This document shows, one piece after another, positions 9,150-18,260 of a stretch of 64,000 bases of DNA. The notes under the pieces are model-generated. The model was not told the origin of the DNA. It did not search any database and was given only the letters and a program-made list of their open reading frames with translations. This DNA comes from CAVTWS01 sp963738445 (GTDB lineage Bacteria > Actinomycetota > Acidimicrobiia > Acidimicrobiales > SHLQ01). Each line of letters starts with the position of its first letter. Positions within the stretch are counted from its first letter, which is position 1. A program made the position numbers and the translations under genes. The stretch spans positions 383,669 to 447,668 of the forward strand of contig CAVTWS010000004.1 in NCBI GenBank assembly GCA_963738445.1. The letters are read 5' to 3'.

Positions 9150-10241
9150 ATGGCGGGTGGCGAGTCCCCGCCTCCCCGACGGTGGCCTGACGGGTCGACC
9201 CGCCCGCGTCGGTGGCCGATGATCGCTGGGGCCGTGGCCTCGGTGCTGGCCCTGGCGGCGGGAGTCGCCGGCTCAGTGGTGTCGACCGGCACGGTGGGCA
9301 TACGTCCCGGGACGCTGAACTCGACCGAGCCGTTCATCGCGGTCGACGGGATCGAGTTCTTCCCGAGCGACGGCGAGGTGCTCTACACCACCGTCAACGT
9401 CGACCGGTTGAGCGTGTTCGAGTGGTTGTGGGCCCGGTACGTCGAGGACGACACCGACATCGTCGATCAGGACCTCGTGTTCCAAGGTCGCAGCCGCGAC
9501 GAGAAGCGCGAGGACGACCTCCAGTTGATGCAGGTGTCGAAGTCTGTCGCCACCCTCGTGGCCCTCACCGTGCTGGGCTATGACGTCTTCGATGACAACG
9601 GCGCCGCCATCGTCGAGGTCGCCGAGGACACGCCCGCGTCAGGTCTGCTCGTGCGCGGCGATGTCGTCGAGGTTGCTGATGGCCAACCGATCGCCAACGC
9701 CCAGGAGCTGGTCGACGCCCTGACCGTCGCCACCTCCGGGGATTCGATGACCCTCACGGTCGAACGCGAGGGCGCTCCGGTCGACGTGGTGATCGTGCTC
9801 GGGGAACACCCGGAGCGCGAAGGCGGCTTCTTGGGAGTCAGTGTCGAGACCCGGATCATCGAGGCGCCGCTGCCGTTCGACGTGCAGATCGACTCGGGCA
9901 ACGTCGGCGGTCCGAGCGCCGGGCTCGCCTTCACCCTCGCCTTGCTCGACGGTTTGACCGAGGGCGAGCTGACCGGCGGGGCCCGGGTGGCCGCCACGGG
10001 CACCATCGATCTCGGTGGGTGCGTCGGTCCCATCGGCGGGCTACCGCAGAAGGTCGTGGCGGCGCGCTCGAACGGGGCCACGCTGTTCCTCGTGCCCGAG
10101 TCGCAGCTGGGGGAGATCGAAGGCGTCCACGGGATCGAGGTGGTTGGCGTCAGTTCGCTCGACGAGGCGTTGACGGCCCTGGCCGAGCACGGTGGCGACA
10201 CCAGCGTCATCCCTGAGTTCACCCCCCAATGCGGCTCCTGA
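9150..10241 (+). CDS. membrane-anchored PDZ-Lon (S16) protease, YlbL/LonC-like
   Basis: One N-terminal membrane helix (MIAGAVASVLALAAGVAG) is followed by a PDZ domain (VEVAEDTPASGLLVRGDVVEVADG) and a C-terminal Lon-type proteolytic domain without the AAA module. The catalytic Ser lies in GNVGGPSAGLAF and the Lys in GLPQKVVAARSNGA, giving an intact S16 Ser-Lys dyad. This architecture is typical of secreted or membrane LonC/YlbL proteins of actinobacteria and firmicutes. The start could also be ATG at 9069, which would overlap the opposite gene; 9150 is preferred for spacing. Likely an envelope quality-control protease. Confidence 0.85.
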   Translation: MAGGESPPPRRWPDGSTRPRRWPMIAGAVASVLALAAGVAGSVVSTGTVGIRPGTLNSTEPFIAVDGIEFFPSDGEVLYTTVNVDRLSVFEWLWARYVEDDTDIVDQDLVFQGRSRDEKREDDLQLMQVSKSVATLVALTVLGYDVFDDNGAAIVEVAEDTPASGLLVRGDVVEVADGQPIANAQELVDALTVATSGDSMTLTVEREGAPVDVVIVLGEHPEREGGFLGVSVETRIIEAPLPFDVQIDSGNVGGPSAGLAFTLALLDGLTEGELTGGARVAATGTIDLGGCVGPIGGLPQKVVAARSNGATLFLVPESQLGEIEGVHGIEVVGVSSLDEALTALAEHGGDTSVIPEFTPQCGS

Positions 10242-10320
10242 GCCGGAGCGACTCGCCACGGGCCGGGCGCGTACCGGCAGATCCCGGACGCCCCGTGCGG
10301 TTGGGCGTACCATCGTCGGC

Positions 10321-12165
10321 GTGACCGTCTCCTGGCCGCCTGGCGCTTCGTCCTCCGACGAAGCCGATCCCGAGGCGGTCGCCGCCGCCGAGTTCGCCCT
10401 GACCCGTCGCGGGTACGACCGGGACGAGGTGCGCCGGCATCTGCACGCAGCGGCGTCGCACATCCGAGTGCTCCAGGATCGGGTGGTGTTCTTGCAGTCC
10501 GATCTGGAGGAGGCGCGCCGCCGTGCGGTCTCGATGGCCGATCTCGACGACGACGAGCTGGCGCATCTCGTCGGTGAGGAGACCACGAGGGTCATCGTGG
10601 CCGGCCGTCAGGCGGCTGCGGACCGGGTCCAGCGGGCCGAGGCCCAGTCGGCGGCGGTCGTGGAAGCGGCGCGGGCCGATGGCGCACGCCGTCGCGCCCA
10701 GGCCGACGAAGTGGTTTCCCAGCGCCTGGCCGAGGCGGATGCGGCGATCGCCGCGCGCCAAGCCGAGGGCGAGGCTCGACTGGCCGAGATCGACCAGATC
10801 ATCGAGGCCGAAGTCGAGCGCGGCCGCGAGGAAGCGAGTCGGCTCGTCCACGAAGCTCGCTTGGTGCGGCACCGCATCCTCGAGGACCTCTCGCAGCGTC
10901 GCCACGCCATGCGGACGCAGATCGAGCAACTCCGGGCCGGCCGGGAACGGCTCCTCGGCGCGTACGACCACGTGCGTCGAACTCTCGAGGAGTCGACCCA
11001 GGAGCTGCAATACTCGCTCCAAGACGCCCGGGTCGCCGCCGAGGAGGCGGGTCGCCGGATCCCCGACGAACCCTTGTCGGTCGACGATCTCGAGGAAGAG
11101 ATCGTCGCCGCCCGCCTCGTCGGTCACCCGATGGTCGACCTGAGCTCACCTGGCCCCTCGACCGCCGAGGTCGAAGTCGTGCTGGTCGTGACCGAGGAAG
11201 TGCAGGTCGACATACTCGATGAGGTCGACGCCGCTCCGGCGGCGGGGGCCGGGCTGGAGCTGGTCGTCGAGCCCGGTTTGGCGGTCGAGGCGGAGGCTGA
11301 GCCCGAGTTGGCGGCCGAGGCGGAGGCTGAGCCCGAGTTGGCGGTCGAGGCCGAGCTGGTGGAGGAACCGGAGGCCGAGCCCCAGTTGGTGGTCGAGGCG
11401 GAGCTGGTGGAGGAGCCCGAAGCCGAGGCCGAGCCAGACCTGGTGGTCGATGCCGAGCTGGTAGTCGAACCGGAGGCCGAGACCGCGTCGGAGGCCGAGC
11501 CCGAGCCCGACGTGGTGATCGAGCCCACGCCCGACGTTGAGCCGCATAGTCCGGCCGATGTCGACGATCTCTTCTCGACGATGCGGAAGCGCCGCCTGGA
11601 GCGCCTGGCCTCGGCGGAGGCCGTCCTCGACGACGTTCCGCCGGTCGACGCGGCGGAGTCGGCCGCCCACCAGGACGACCATGCCGCACGGGACGATGCG
11701 CCGGTTGCGCTGCGGTCGGTACCGCTGCCCGACGAGGAGCCGGCGCAGGAGCCGGAGCTTTCGCCGCCGGCGGCCGGACACGACGCCGAGGTGGCGAGCC
11801 CCACCGGGCCGGCCCTCGCCGACGAGTTGGTGCGCGCCGTGAAACGAGCGCTGAACGAGGAGCAGAACGACGTCCTGGACCTGGTGCGGCGCCGCAACGG
11901 CGAGGTGCCGGTCGACGAACTCCTGGGGAGCGCCGAGGAGCACGAGGGCCGGGTGGCGAGCAGCATGGCTGATCTCGTGACCACCGAGCAGGCCGACCAG
12001 ATCGCCGCCGGGGTGGTCGGCGTGGTGCGCCGCCGCGTGTCGGCGTGCCTGGCCGAGGAGGCCGGCGATGTCGATCGGATCCTCGTCCGAATCCGATCGA
12101 TCTATCGCGACGTGCGCAGCCACCAGGTACGAGAGGTGGTCGGCGCCTCCGGCGCGGCGGCCTGA
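10321..12165 (+). CDS. DivIVA-like coiled-coil protein with long acidic repeat region
   Basis: The GTG start at 10,321 gives 614 residues. Residues 15-60 resemble a DivIVA N-terminal lipid-binding region (ALTRRGYDRDEVRRHLHAA). A long coiled coil follows to about residue 260, rich in Ala, Glu and Arg. Residues 280-420 are a highly acidic Glu/Ala/Pro/Val tract; at DNA level this includes a 30-bp direct repeat at 11,281-11,340. The C-terminal 110 residues are helical again. DivIVA proteins recruit growth or division machinery to curved membrane in actinobacteria. This is much longer than Wag31, so it is a paralogue of unknown role. Confidence 0.65.
   Translation: MTVSWPPGASSSDEADPEAVAAAEFALTRRGYDRDEVRRHLHAAASHIRVLQDRVVFLQSDLEEARRRAVSMADLDDDELAHLVGEETTRVIVAGRQAAADRVQRAEAQSAAVVEAARADGARRRAQADEVVSQRLAEADAAIAARQAEGEARLAEIDQIIEAEVERGREEASRLVHEARLVRHRILEDLSQRRHAMRTQIEQLRAGRERLLGAYDHVRRTLEESTQELQYSLQDARVAAEEAGRRIPDEPLSVDDLEEEIVAARLVGHPMVDLSSPGPSTAEVEVVLVVTEEVQVDILDEVDAAPAAGAGLELVVEPGLAVEAEAEPELAAEAEAEPELAVEAELVEEPEAEPQLVVEAELVEEPEAEAEPDLVVDAELVVEPEAETASEAEPEPDVVIEPTPDVEPHSPADVDDLFSTMRKRRLERLASAEAVLDDVPPVDAAESAAHQDDHAARDDAPVALRSVPLPDEEPAQEPELSPPAAGHDAEVASPTGPALADELVRAVKRALNEEQNDVLDLVRRRNGEVPVDELLGSAEEHEGRVASSMADLVTTEQADQIAAGVVGVVRRRVSACLAEEAGDVDRILVRIRSIYRDVRSHQVREVVGASGAAA
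11281..11340 (+). repeat. two 30-bp direct repeats inside the acidic tract
   Basis: Two adjacent 30-bp units differing at one base, starting GCGGTCGAGGCGGAGG and GCGGCCGAGGCGGAGG, encode the AVEAEAEPEL-like units of the acidic region. Related, less exact units continue to about 11,500. This is a coding repeat, prone to length change. Confidence 0.8.
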
Positions 12166-12193
12166 TCGCAGCGGACCGGTAGGCTCTCGCCCG

Positions 12194-15100
12194 ATGCGTC
12201 CCGCCCGAGAAATGCCCCGGCCGCGACGGCGTACCTTCCGGGGCGGCCGGGTGGCGCTCGCCGTCGGCCTGGTCATGATGATCGTGTTGATCCTGTCCCT
12301 ACGTGGGGTGGCGCGGATCTACACGGACTACCTCTGGTTCGACAGCCTGGGCCGGGGCGACGTGTGGACCGGCGTCGTCGGGGTGCGCATCGGGCTGGCG
12401 GTCGCGTTCTCGGTCGTGTTCGCGCTCTTGCTCTGGGTGAACCTCGTCGTCGCCGACCGGTTGGGTCCCGATCCGTTGGCCCGCACCCCGGGGCCTGAGG
12501 ACGAGTTGCTGGCGCACTACCACCGGGTCGTCGGTCCGCGGATCGCGCTGGTGCGCGCCGGCATCGCCGCGTTCCTCGGTTTGATCGTCGGCGTGCCGGC
12601 GGCCAACCACTGGAACGAGTGGATTCTGTTCCGCCACGCCGAGTCGTTCGGGATCGACGATCCGTTGTTCCACCGCGACATCGGCTTCTACGTGTTCCGG
12701 CTGCCGTTCCTGAGCTTCATGCTCGACTGGTTCTTCGGTGCGGTGATGTTCGTCCTCGTCTTGACGGCCATCGCCCACTACCTCAACGGAGGCATTCGGC
12801 TGCAGACTCCGGGGGAACGCGCCGACCCCGCTGGTCAAGGTGCACGTGTCGGTGCTGCTGGCCGTGCTCGCACTGCTGAAGGGCCTGGATTACTGGTTCC
12901 AGCGTTTCGAGCTCACGACCTCCACCCGGGGTTTCGTCAACGGTGCCGGGTACACCGATGTCGAGGCTCGCCTGCCGGCCATCAACCTGCTCCTGGCCAT
13001 CTCGCTGTTCTCGGCGCTGCTGCTCCTGTGGAACATACGGCGCCGCGGCTGGGCCTTGCCGGCGGTGGCGGTGGGGTTGTGGGCGTTCGTCGCCATCCTG
13101 GTCGGCGCCATCTACCCGGCGTTCGTGCAGTGGCGCACGGTGAGTCCGGCCGAATCCCAACGCGAGGCGTTGTACATCGATCGCAACATCGAAGCGACCG
13201 CGTGGCGTTCGGGCTCGACAGCATCACCACCGAACGCGTCACCTACGACGAGGACATCGATGCGGCCGAGCTGCGGGCGTCGGGGACCGTGCTGCGCAAC
13301 GTCCGCCTGCTCGATCCGCTGATCACCGGGGAGGCGTTCGAGCGGCTGCAGCGAGGCCGCAACGTCTACCGGTTCCTCGGCAACGTCGGGTCCGATCAGC
13401 TCGATGTCGACCGGTACATGATCAACGGCGAGGTGAGCTCGGTCGTGGTCGGCGTGCGAGGGCTCGACGTCGACAATGCCGATGGGTGGGAGAACAAACA
13501 CGTCGGCTTCACGCACGGCTACGGCATCGCGGTCGCCCAGGCCCAGGGCACTACGGCGAGCGGAGCGCCGAGTTTCATCGCCGGTGGTTTGCCCCAACTC
13601 CAATCGAGTGATCTCCCCGAGGCCCTCGAATTTCCTCAGATCTACGTCGGTGAGGATCTCGAGGGGTATGCGATCGTTGGCGCCGATCGCGATGAGGTCG
13701 ACTTCACCAGCGATGATCAGCAGACCTCGTTGAGCCGTTACCGGGGCGCCGATGGTGTGGCCCTCGATTCCTTCCTCCGCCGGGCGTCGTTCGCGCTCCG
13801 GTTCGGGCAATTCGAGCCGCTGCTGTCCAGCTTCTTGACCGACGAGTCCCGTGTCATCTACAACCGTGACGTCAGCGATCGGCTGGAGACTCTGGCCCCG
13901 TTCTTCCAGTGGGGCGACCCCTATCCGGTCGTCCACGATGGCCGGGTCGTCTACATCGCGGATGGCTACACGACGACCGATGACTACCCGTACGCCCAGC
14001 AGGCCTCGGCCTCCGTGCGGCGGGGCAGCTCCCTCGTCGGCCCGTTCAACTACGTCCGCAACTCGGTGAAGGCCGTGGTGGATGCGTACGACGGCACCGT
14101 GACCTTGTACCGAACGCCGTCACCGGACCCGATCGCCGATGCCTACCAGCGGGCATTCCCCGACCTCTTCGAGCCGTACTCGGAGCTGCCGGCGGATCTC
14201 GTCGCCCACCTCAAGTACCCCGATGCGCTCTTCCGGGTGCAGACGGCCGTGTGGTCTCGTTATCACGTCACTGAGTCCGACCGTTTCCACAGTGGTGACA
14301 ACGCCTGGTCGCTGGCCCAGGATCCGGGCCGGGAGGGTGACGGCGGCAATGGGAGCTCCGGTGCGGCCACTGCGGCGGGCGTCGTGCCGGCCTCGAGCTC
14401 CCAGGATCCCATGGATCCGGTCCACGGCGTCTACCAGCTCCCGGGCCGCGACGACGCCGAGTTCGCCGCTCTGCGCGCCTTCGTCGCGTCGGCGTCGGCC
14501 ACGGCCAGCGAAGGATCGCTCGACGAGCTCACCGCGTTCATGGTGGGCCGGAGCGAGGGCGCCAACTACGGCACCCTGGTCGAGTACGAGATGTTGGCCG
14601 GCCAGCAGTTCGACATCCCCAGCCCGACCCTGGCGGACCAGCGCATCCGCAACGAACAAGATGTCGGCCGGTTCCAGACCGAGCTCGGTCAGCGGGGCTC
14701 AGAAATCCGCTTCGGCGAGATGCAGCTGGTACCAATCGGGAACTCGATCCTCTACGTCCGTCCCCTCTTCGTCCGCGCGGAGGGCGAAAACGCCGTGCCC
14801 GAGCTCGAAGCGGTGATCGTGGCCCTCGGTGCCGATGTCGTCATGGCCGACGACCTCGAGTCCGGTCTCGAAGAGCTCGTCAACGCGTCACTGGACGACG
14901 TCTTCTCCCGCGAGCTGACCGACATCGGTTCGGGCGCCACCGACAGCGGGGATTCGGGCGACGGCGCGACGGGCGACGAACCCGAAACCGACGAGGTCGT
15001 CGACGTCGAAACCCTGCTGGCCGAGGTGCTGCGATTGCAGGCCGAAGCCGACGAGGCGCTGCAGCTGGGCGGCGTTGCCGGTCTGGCCGAGTTCGCCGAT

Positions 15101-15229
15101 CTCCAGGAGGAGATCCGTGGCTTGCTCGAACAGGCCTACGAGGCGGCCGGCGGAACGATCGTCGATCCCGAAGCGGCCGACGGGTCCGCGTCGACAACCA
15201 CCACTGAGGCGCCCGGCGGCGACGCCTGA
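12194..15229 (+). CDS. UPF0182 family large membrane protein (two frame breaks)
   Basis: UPF0182 protein with seven or more membrane helices in the first 330 residues and a large extracytoplasmic C-terminal part ending in an acidic, Thr-rich tail. The family is conserved in actinobacteria; its function is unknown. The reading frame breaks near 12,830 (one extra base in the GACCCCGCTGG context) and returns near 13,200 (one base missing around GCGACCGCGTGG). Between these points the true product is read in another frame (VKVHVSVLLAVLALLKGLDY through NIEATA). After correction the protein is about 1,010 residues, normal for the family, so the gene is probably intact in the cell. Confidence 0.85.
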   Translation: MRPAREMPRPRRRTFRGGRVALAVGLVMMIVLILSLRGVARIYTDYLWFDSLGRGDVWTGVVGVRIGLAVAFSVVFALLLWVNLVVADRLGPDPLARTPGPEDELLAHYHRVVGPRIALVRAGIAAFLGLIVGVPAANHWNEWILFRHAESFGIDDPLFHRDIGFYVFRLPFLSFMLDWFFGAVMFVLVLTAIAHYLNGGIRLQTPGERADPAGQGARVGAAGRARTAEGPGLLVPAFRAHDLHPGFRQRCRVHRCRGSPAGHQPAPGHLAVLGAAAPVEHTAPRLGLAGGGGGVVGVRRHPGRRHLPGVRAVAHGESGRIPTRGVVHRSQHRSDRVAFGLDSITTERVTYDEDIDAAELRASGTVLRNVRLLDPLITGEAFERLQRGRNVYRFLGNVGSDQLDVDRYMINGEVSSVVVGVRGLDVDNADGWENKHVGFTHGYGIAVAQAQGTTASGAPSFIAGGLPQLQSSDLPEALEFPQIYVGEDLEGYAIVGADRDEVDFTSDDQQTSLSRYRGADGVALDSFLRRASFALRFGQFEPLLSSFLTDESRVIYNRDVSDRLETLAPFFQWGDPYPVVHDGRVVYIADGYTTTDDYPYAQQASASVRRGSSLVGPFNYVRNSVKAVVDAYDGTVTLYRTPSPDPIADAYQRAFPDLFEPYSELPADLVAHLKYPDALFRVQTAVWSRYHVTESDRFHSGDNAWSLAQDPGREGDGGNGSSGAATAAGVVPASSSQDPMDPVHGVYQLPGRDDAEFAALRAFVASASATASEGSLDELTAFMVGRSEGANYGTLVEYEMLAGQQFDIPSPTLADQRIRNEQDVGRFQTELGQRGSEIRFGEMQLVPIGNSILYVRPLFVRAEGENAVPELEAVIVALGADVVMADDLESGLEELVNASLDDVFSRELTDIGSGATDSGDSGDGATGDEPETDEVVDVETLLAEVLRLQAEADEALQLGGVAGLAEFADLQEEIRGLLEQAYEAAGGTIVDPEAADGSASTTTTEAPGGDA

Positions 15230-15433
15230 GCCTCGAGAATCCCATGCTCGGCCCGAAGCCTCATGCGTGGGGAGTCGAGGACCCGGTCCGGTCGATCGGG
15301 TGACCCTGGCGAGAATGAGCAAAGGTACCCAACAGAACGATCACCGGTCTGAGGCGTAGGCATTCCGGCTCAAGTTCTTGCCCTTGCACGTCGATGCACC
15401 CACCGCAGGACGTGGAAGGGAAGGGCGAAGACC

Positions 15434-15931
15434 GTGGATGTTCGACGGGAACCGCAAACGAGGGTCGTCGGCCGACGCCGGCGAGCTCGGGGCGACGACG
15501 GTGCCGTGCTCGTCGAGCTGGCGCTCGTGGCGCCGTTCCTGTTCCTGATCCTCTTCGGTGTCGTCGAGTTCGGCTGGGCCTTCACCCAGCACCTCGATGT
15601 GCGGCACGGTTCGCGTGAAGGGGCCCGCCTCGCCGCGGTCAACTACGACCCGCTCTCCCAATCAGGTACCGCCCAGGCCACGACGATCCTGACGGCGGCC
15701 TGCCAGCGCATGGACACCGCCGGGGTCACCACGGTGCGGCTCCAGTTCGTCGACACCGCCCAGACCGAGGTCGGCGACCTGTTCGACATGCAGGTCTCGG
15801 TAGCCCACGAGACCTTGACCGGGATCCTCGACTTCGCCATGGAGGGCACCACCCTCACGTCGAACGTACGGATGCGCCTCGAACGCGACGCCGAGTGGAC
15901 CGGGAGTGCGACGTGGACGACCTGCCCATGA
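15434..15931 (+). CDS. TadE-like pseudopilin
   Basis: Protein of 165 residues with a basic leader ending in DDG, then a hydrophobic segment AVLVELALVAPFLFLILFG. The Glu at position +5 after the Gly is the class III (Tad/Flp) prepilin signature. It should be processed by a TadV-type peptidase and inserted in the membrane as a minor pilin. It overlaps the next gene by 4 nt (ATGA), showing coupling. The GTG start follows a GGAAGGGAAGGG stretch. No TadA/B/C assembly genes are next to it; the assembly machine must be elsewhere in the genome. Confidence 0.75.
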   Translation: MDVRREPQTRVVGRRRRARGDDGAVLVELALVAPFLFLILFGVVEFGWAFTQHLDVRHGSREGARLAAVNYDPLSQSGTAQATTILTAACQRMDTAGVTTVRLQFVDTAQTEVGDLFDMQVSVAHETLTGILDFAMEGTTLTSNVRMRLERDAEWTGSATWTTCP

Positions 15932-17547
15932 ACCGTACCGACGTGCGGCGTCGACGGGCTCGGGGTGAGCGGGGCCAGGTCCTGGCCATGGTCTCGGTGT
16001 TACTCATCGCCCTCCTCGGGTTCTCGGCGTTCGCCATCGACCTCGGCATCGTCTACAACGCCCGTCGCCAGGATCAGAACGCCGCCGACGCCGGCTCCTT
16101 GGGGGCGGCGATCTCGCTCGGTGATGACGCCGAGACGGTTGCGCAGGCCATCGCACTGGTGAACTCCACCCTTACGTCGCCCCTGGCCACGGCGGCGTTC
16201 AACACCTGCGCCAATGAGGTCATCGAGTCCGGGTACATCAAGAGCAGCGCCTCGAACTGCATCTCCTGGAACACCGCACGGACCCGCGTACGCGTGCGGG
16301 TACCCCTGCAGTCGGTTCCCTCCGGAGTGGCATCGGTCCTCGGAATCACCGAGTTCGACCACACAGCCTATGCCATCGCCGGCGTGTCACCTCTCGGATT
16401 CGGCAACGTGTTGCCGTTTGCACTCCTGAACGGCGCCGGCGACTATGAGTGCCTAAAGGCTGGCGCCAGCAACGTGCCGGATGCATTGTGCGAAGGCGCC
16501 TATTCGGGCAACTTCCGGATGCTCGACTTTGCCTATTTCGGCGATAGTGAGCTCGGCACGGTCACCGGTTGTGGCAATGGCGGTCAGCAGAATCGCATGG
16601 CCAACAACGCGGCGGTCGGCGTGGATCATCAGCTGAGCATCTACGGCGCCAGCCCGCACGGCAGCACGATGGTGGTCGACACCGACAGTCCATGCGCAGG
16701 CACACCACGGCCCAACGCGGTCGAGGTGATCACCGGCAACATTCCCCAAGAAGCGGGTAGTGGGTTGTTCTCGGGAACCGGCTTCAGCGACACCGGGCCG
16801 GGCCGGTTGGCCCGGGAGGCGCTCTACGGCTGGACGGACGAGGCAGACATCGGGTCGTTCGACCTGAACGACGATCCGCTGTGGGCCTTCATGCCGACGA
16901 GCACGCTGGGCCTCGACATCCCGGCGTCCTGCACCCAGACGCAGTTCGCGGGCGACACCGGCGGCATGAACTACCCGGACAACGACAACCACATGTCTGC
17001 TCTGCCTGACGCGGTCGAGGATCACCTGATCGATCTCCCCCGGAACGAGCGCATCGTCAAACTCATCGAGCGTTGCATCGCCCACTGGCGAGGCGAGAAC
17101 TGGGACGACCATGGGTCGCTCTACCCGGCCGAGTCGCGGAGTGGTTGTGTCAGCACCCAGCCGCTGCCTTGTACGAGCCCGGTCTTCATCAGGAACAGCG
17201 ACGCCACGGAGAACCCAGACCTGTGGGACATCCAGTTGACGCCCCGATTCGGGTACGTGCCCGAGCTCGTAGAGGCCGGCGCGGTACTGAACGGCTCGTC
17301 CCAGGATGTCCGGTTCTCGTCCTTCCGGCCCATCTACCTACAGCGCCTCTACGGTGGAAACTGCAATCCCAACGCGTGCGATATCGAGTTCGATCCCGGT
17401 GTGCTCTACAGCACCATGAGCAACGGTACGAAGGCCAACGCCATTACCGCATTCGTGATCCCGGGGGGCATGTTGCCCGGCAATCTCGGTGACGTCGATG
17501 CGGCCTATCAAATCGGTGTCAATCGTTTCGTCTCTCTTGTGAGGTAA
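15928..17547 (+). CDS. TadG-like secreted/pilus-associated protein
   Basis: The start ATG overlaps the stop of the TadE-like gene. A basic N-terminus precedes a hydrophobic segment (VLAMVSVLLIALLGFSAFAID) followed by LGIVYNARRQDQNAADAGSLG, the hallmark of TadG-like Flp-associated proteins with an N-terminal Tad domain. The remaining 450 residues are extracytoplasmic, Gly/Asn/Asp-rich, with about ten Cys that could form disulphides (for example DYECLKAGAS, DALCEGAY, GNCNPNACD). Length is 539 residues. It probably forms part of a surface structure with its two neighbours. Confidence 0.7.
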   Translation: MNRTDVRRRRARGERGQVLAMVSVLLIALLGFSAFAIDLGIVYNARRQDQNAADAGSLGAAISLGDDAETVAQAIALVNSTLTSPLATAAFNTCANEVIESGYIKSSASNCISWNTARTRVRVRVPLQSVPSGVASVLGITEFDHTAYAIAGVSPLGFGNVLPFALLNGAGDYECLKAGASNVPDALCEGAYSGNFRMLDFAYFGDSELGTVTGCGNGGQQNRMANNAAVGVDHQLSIYGASPHGSTMVVDTDSPCAGTPRPNAVEVITGNIPQEAGSGLFSGTGFSDTGPGRLAREALYGWTDEADIGSFDLNDDPLWAFMPTSTLGLDIPASCTQTQFAGDTGGMNYPDNDNHMSALPDAVEDHLIDLPRNERIVKLIERCIAHWRGENWDDHGSLYPAESRSGCVSTQPLPCTSPVFIRNSDATENPDLWDIQLTPRFGYVPELVEAGAVLNGSSQDVRFSSFRPIYLQRLYGGNCNPNACDIEFDPGVLYSTMSNGTKANAITAFVIPGGMLPGNLGDVDAAYQIGVNRFVSLVR

Positions 17548-17552
17548 GAACA

Positions 17553-18236
17553 GTGAAGAAGGTTCTGCGAGCGACAGCGCTCCGACGTCGAGGATCACGG
17601 GGCGCCGGACTCGTGGAATACGCATTGGCCCTGGCGCTGCTGGTGGTGCCGCTCGTGGCCGTGATCGACGATCTGGAGGCAGGAGAGCGTTCGGAGCTCA
17701 TCGCCCGGGGTGACAGCATCGGGAATCCCGAGGGAGCCAACCTGACCTCGAACACCTCGGTGACCGTGGCCACGACGACGAGCACTACCGTCCCCACCAC
17801 GCTGACCTCGCCGACCACGACGACGAGCACGACCACCACGACCACCACCACGACCACCACCACGACACCGGGCGCAACGACGACGACGTCACCCCTGGCG
17901 ACGCAGGTCGACGTGTTTTCGTTGGCCGGCGGAGCGGCATCACAGACGACGGCCCGCTGGACCGCGACGGTGCTGGTGACGGTCAGGGATGGTCTCGGCA
18001 ACGGGATTGGCGCCGTGACGGTCACAGGTACGTGGTCGGAGGACACGGGGAGCCAGACCAGGACCTGTACGACCAACTCGGTGGGAACATGCGCGCTGAC
18101 GCAGCAGGACCTTCGACGAAACGGTTCGAACGTCCAGAACTCGACAACCTTCACGCTGTCGAGCGTGTCGCACGGCGTCTATACGTGGGTGGACACCTTG
18201 TACACCCCGGTCACCGTGACGATGAACCGGCCCTGA
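17553..18236 (+). CDS. Flp-type pilin N-terminus fused through a Thr-rich linker to an Ig-like domain
   Basis: A short basic leader (MKKVLRATALRRRGSRG) precedes AGLVEYALALALLVVPLVAV, a class III pilin segment with Glu at +5. Residues 70-110 are a poly-Thr linker encoded by an imperfect ACC/ACG run at 17,770-17,890. The last 110 residues look like a bacterial Ig-like fold with two Cys (RTCTTNSVGTCALT) and alternating beta strands. The start is GTG, 5 nt after the TadG-like stop. Such a pilin-adhesin fusion is unusual; I infer a surface-displayed tip or minor pilin. It shares an operon with the two preceding genes. Confidence 0.6.
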   Translation: MKKVLRATALRRRGSRGAGLVEYALALALLVVPLVAVIDDLEAGERSELIARGDSIGNPEGANLTSNTSVTVATTTSTTVPTTLTSPTTTTSTTTTTTTTTTTTTPGATTTTSPLATQVDVFSLAGGAASQTTARWTATVLVTVRDGLGNGIGAVTVTGTWSEDTGSQTRTCTTNSVGTCALTQQDLRRNGSNVQNSTTFTLSSVSHGVYTWVDTLYTPVTVTMNRP

Positions 18237-18260
18237 GGCGGTGTTGTAGATTCGTTCGCC

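Noticed and set aside
11281..11500. Repeated 30-bp units as CRISPR repeats
   Set aside because: They are directly adjacent, in frame, and encode acidic protein repeats without spacers.
17770..17890. ACC/ACG repeat run as a CRISPR-like or regulatory array
   Set aside because: It is an in-frame Thr-codon run in the pilin gene with no spacer structure.
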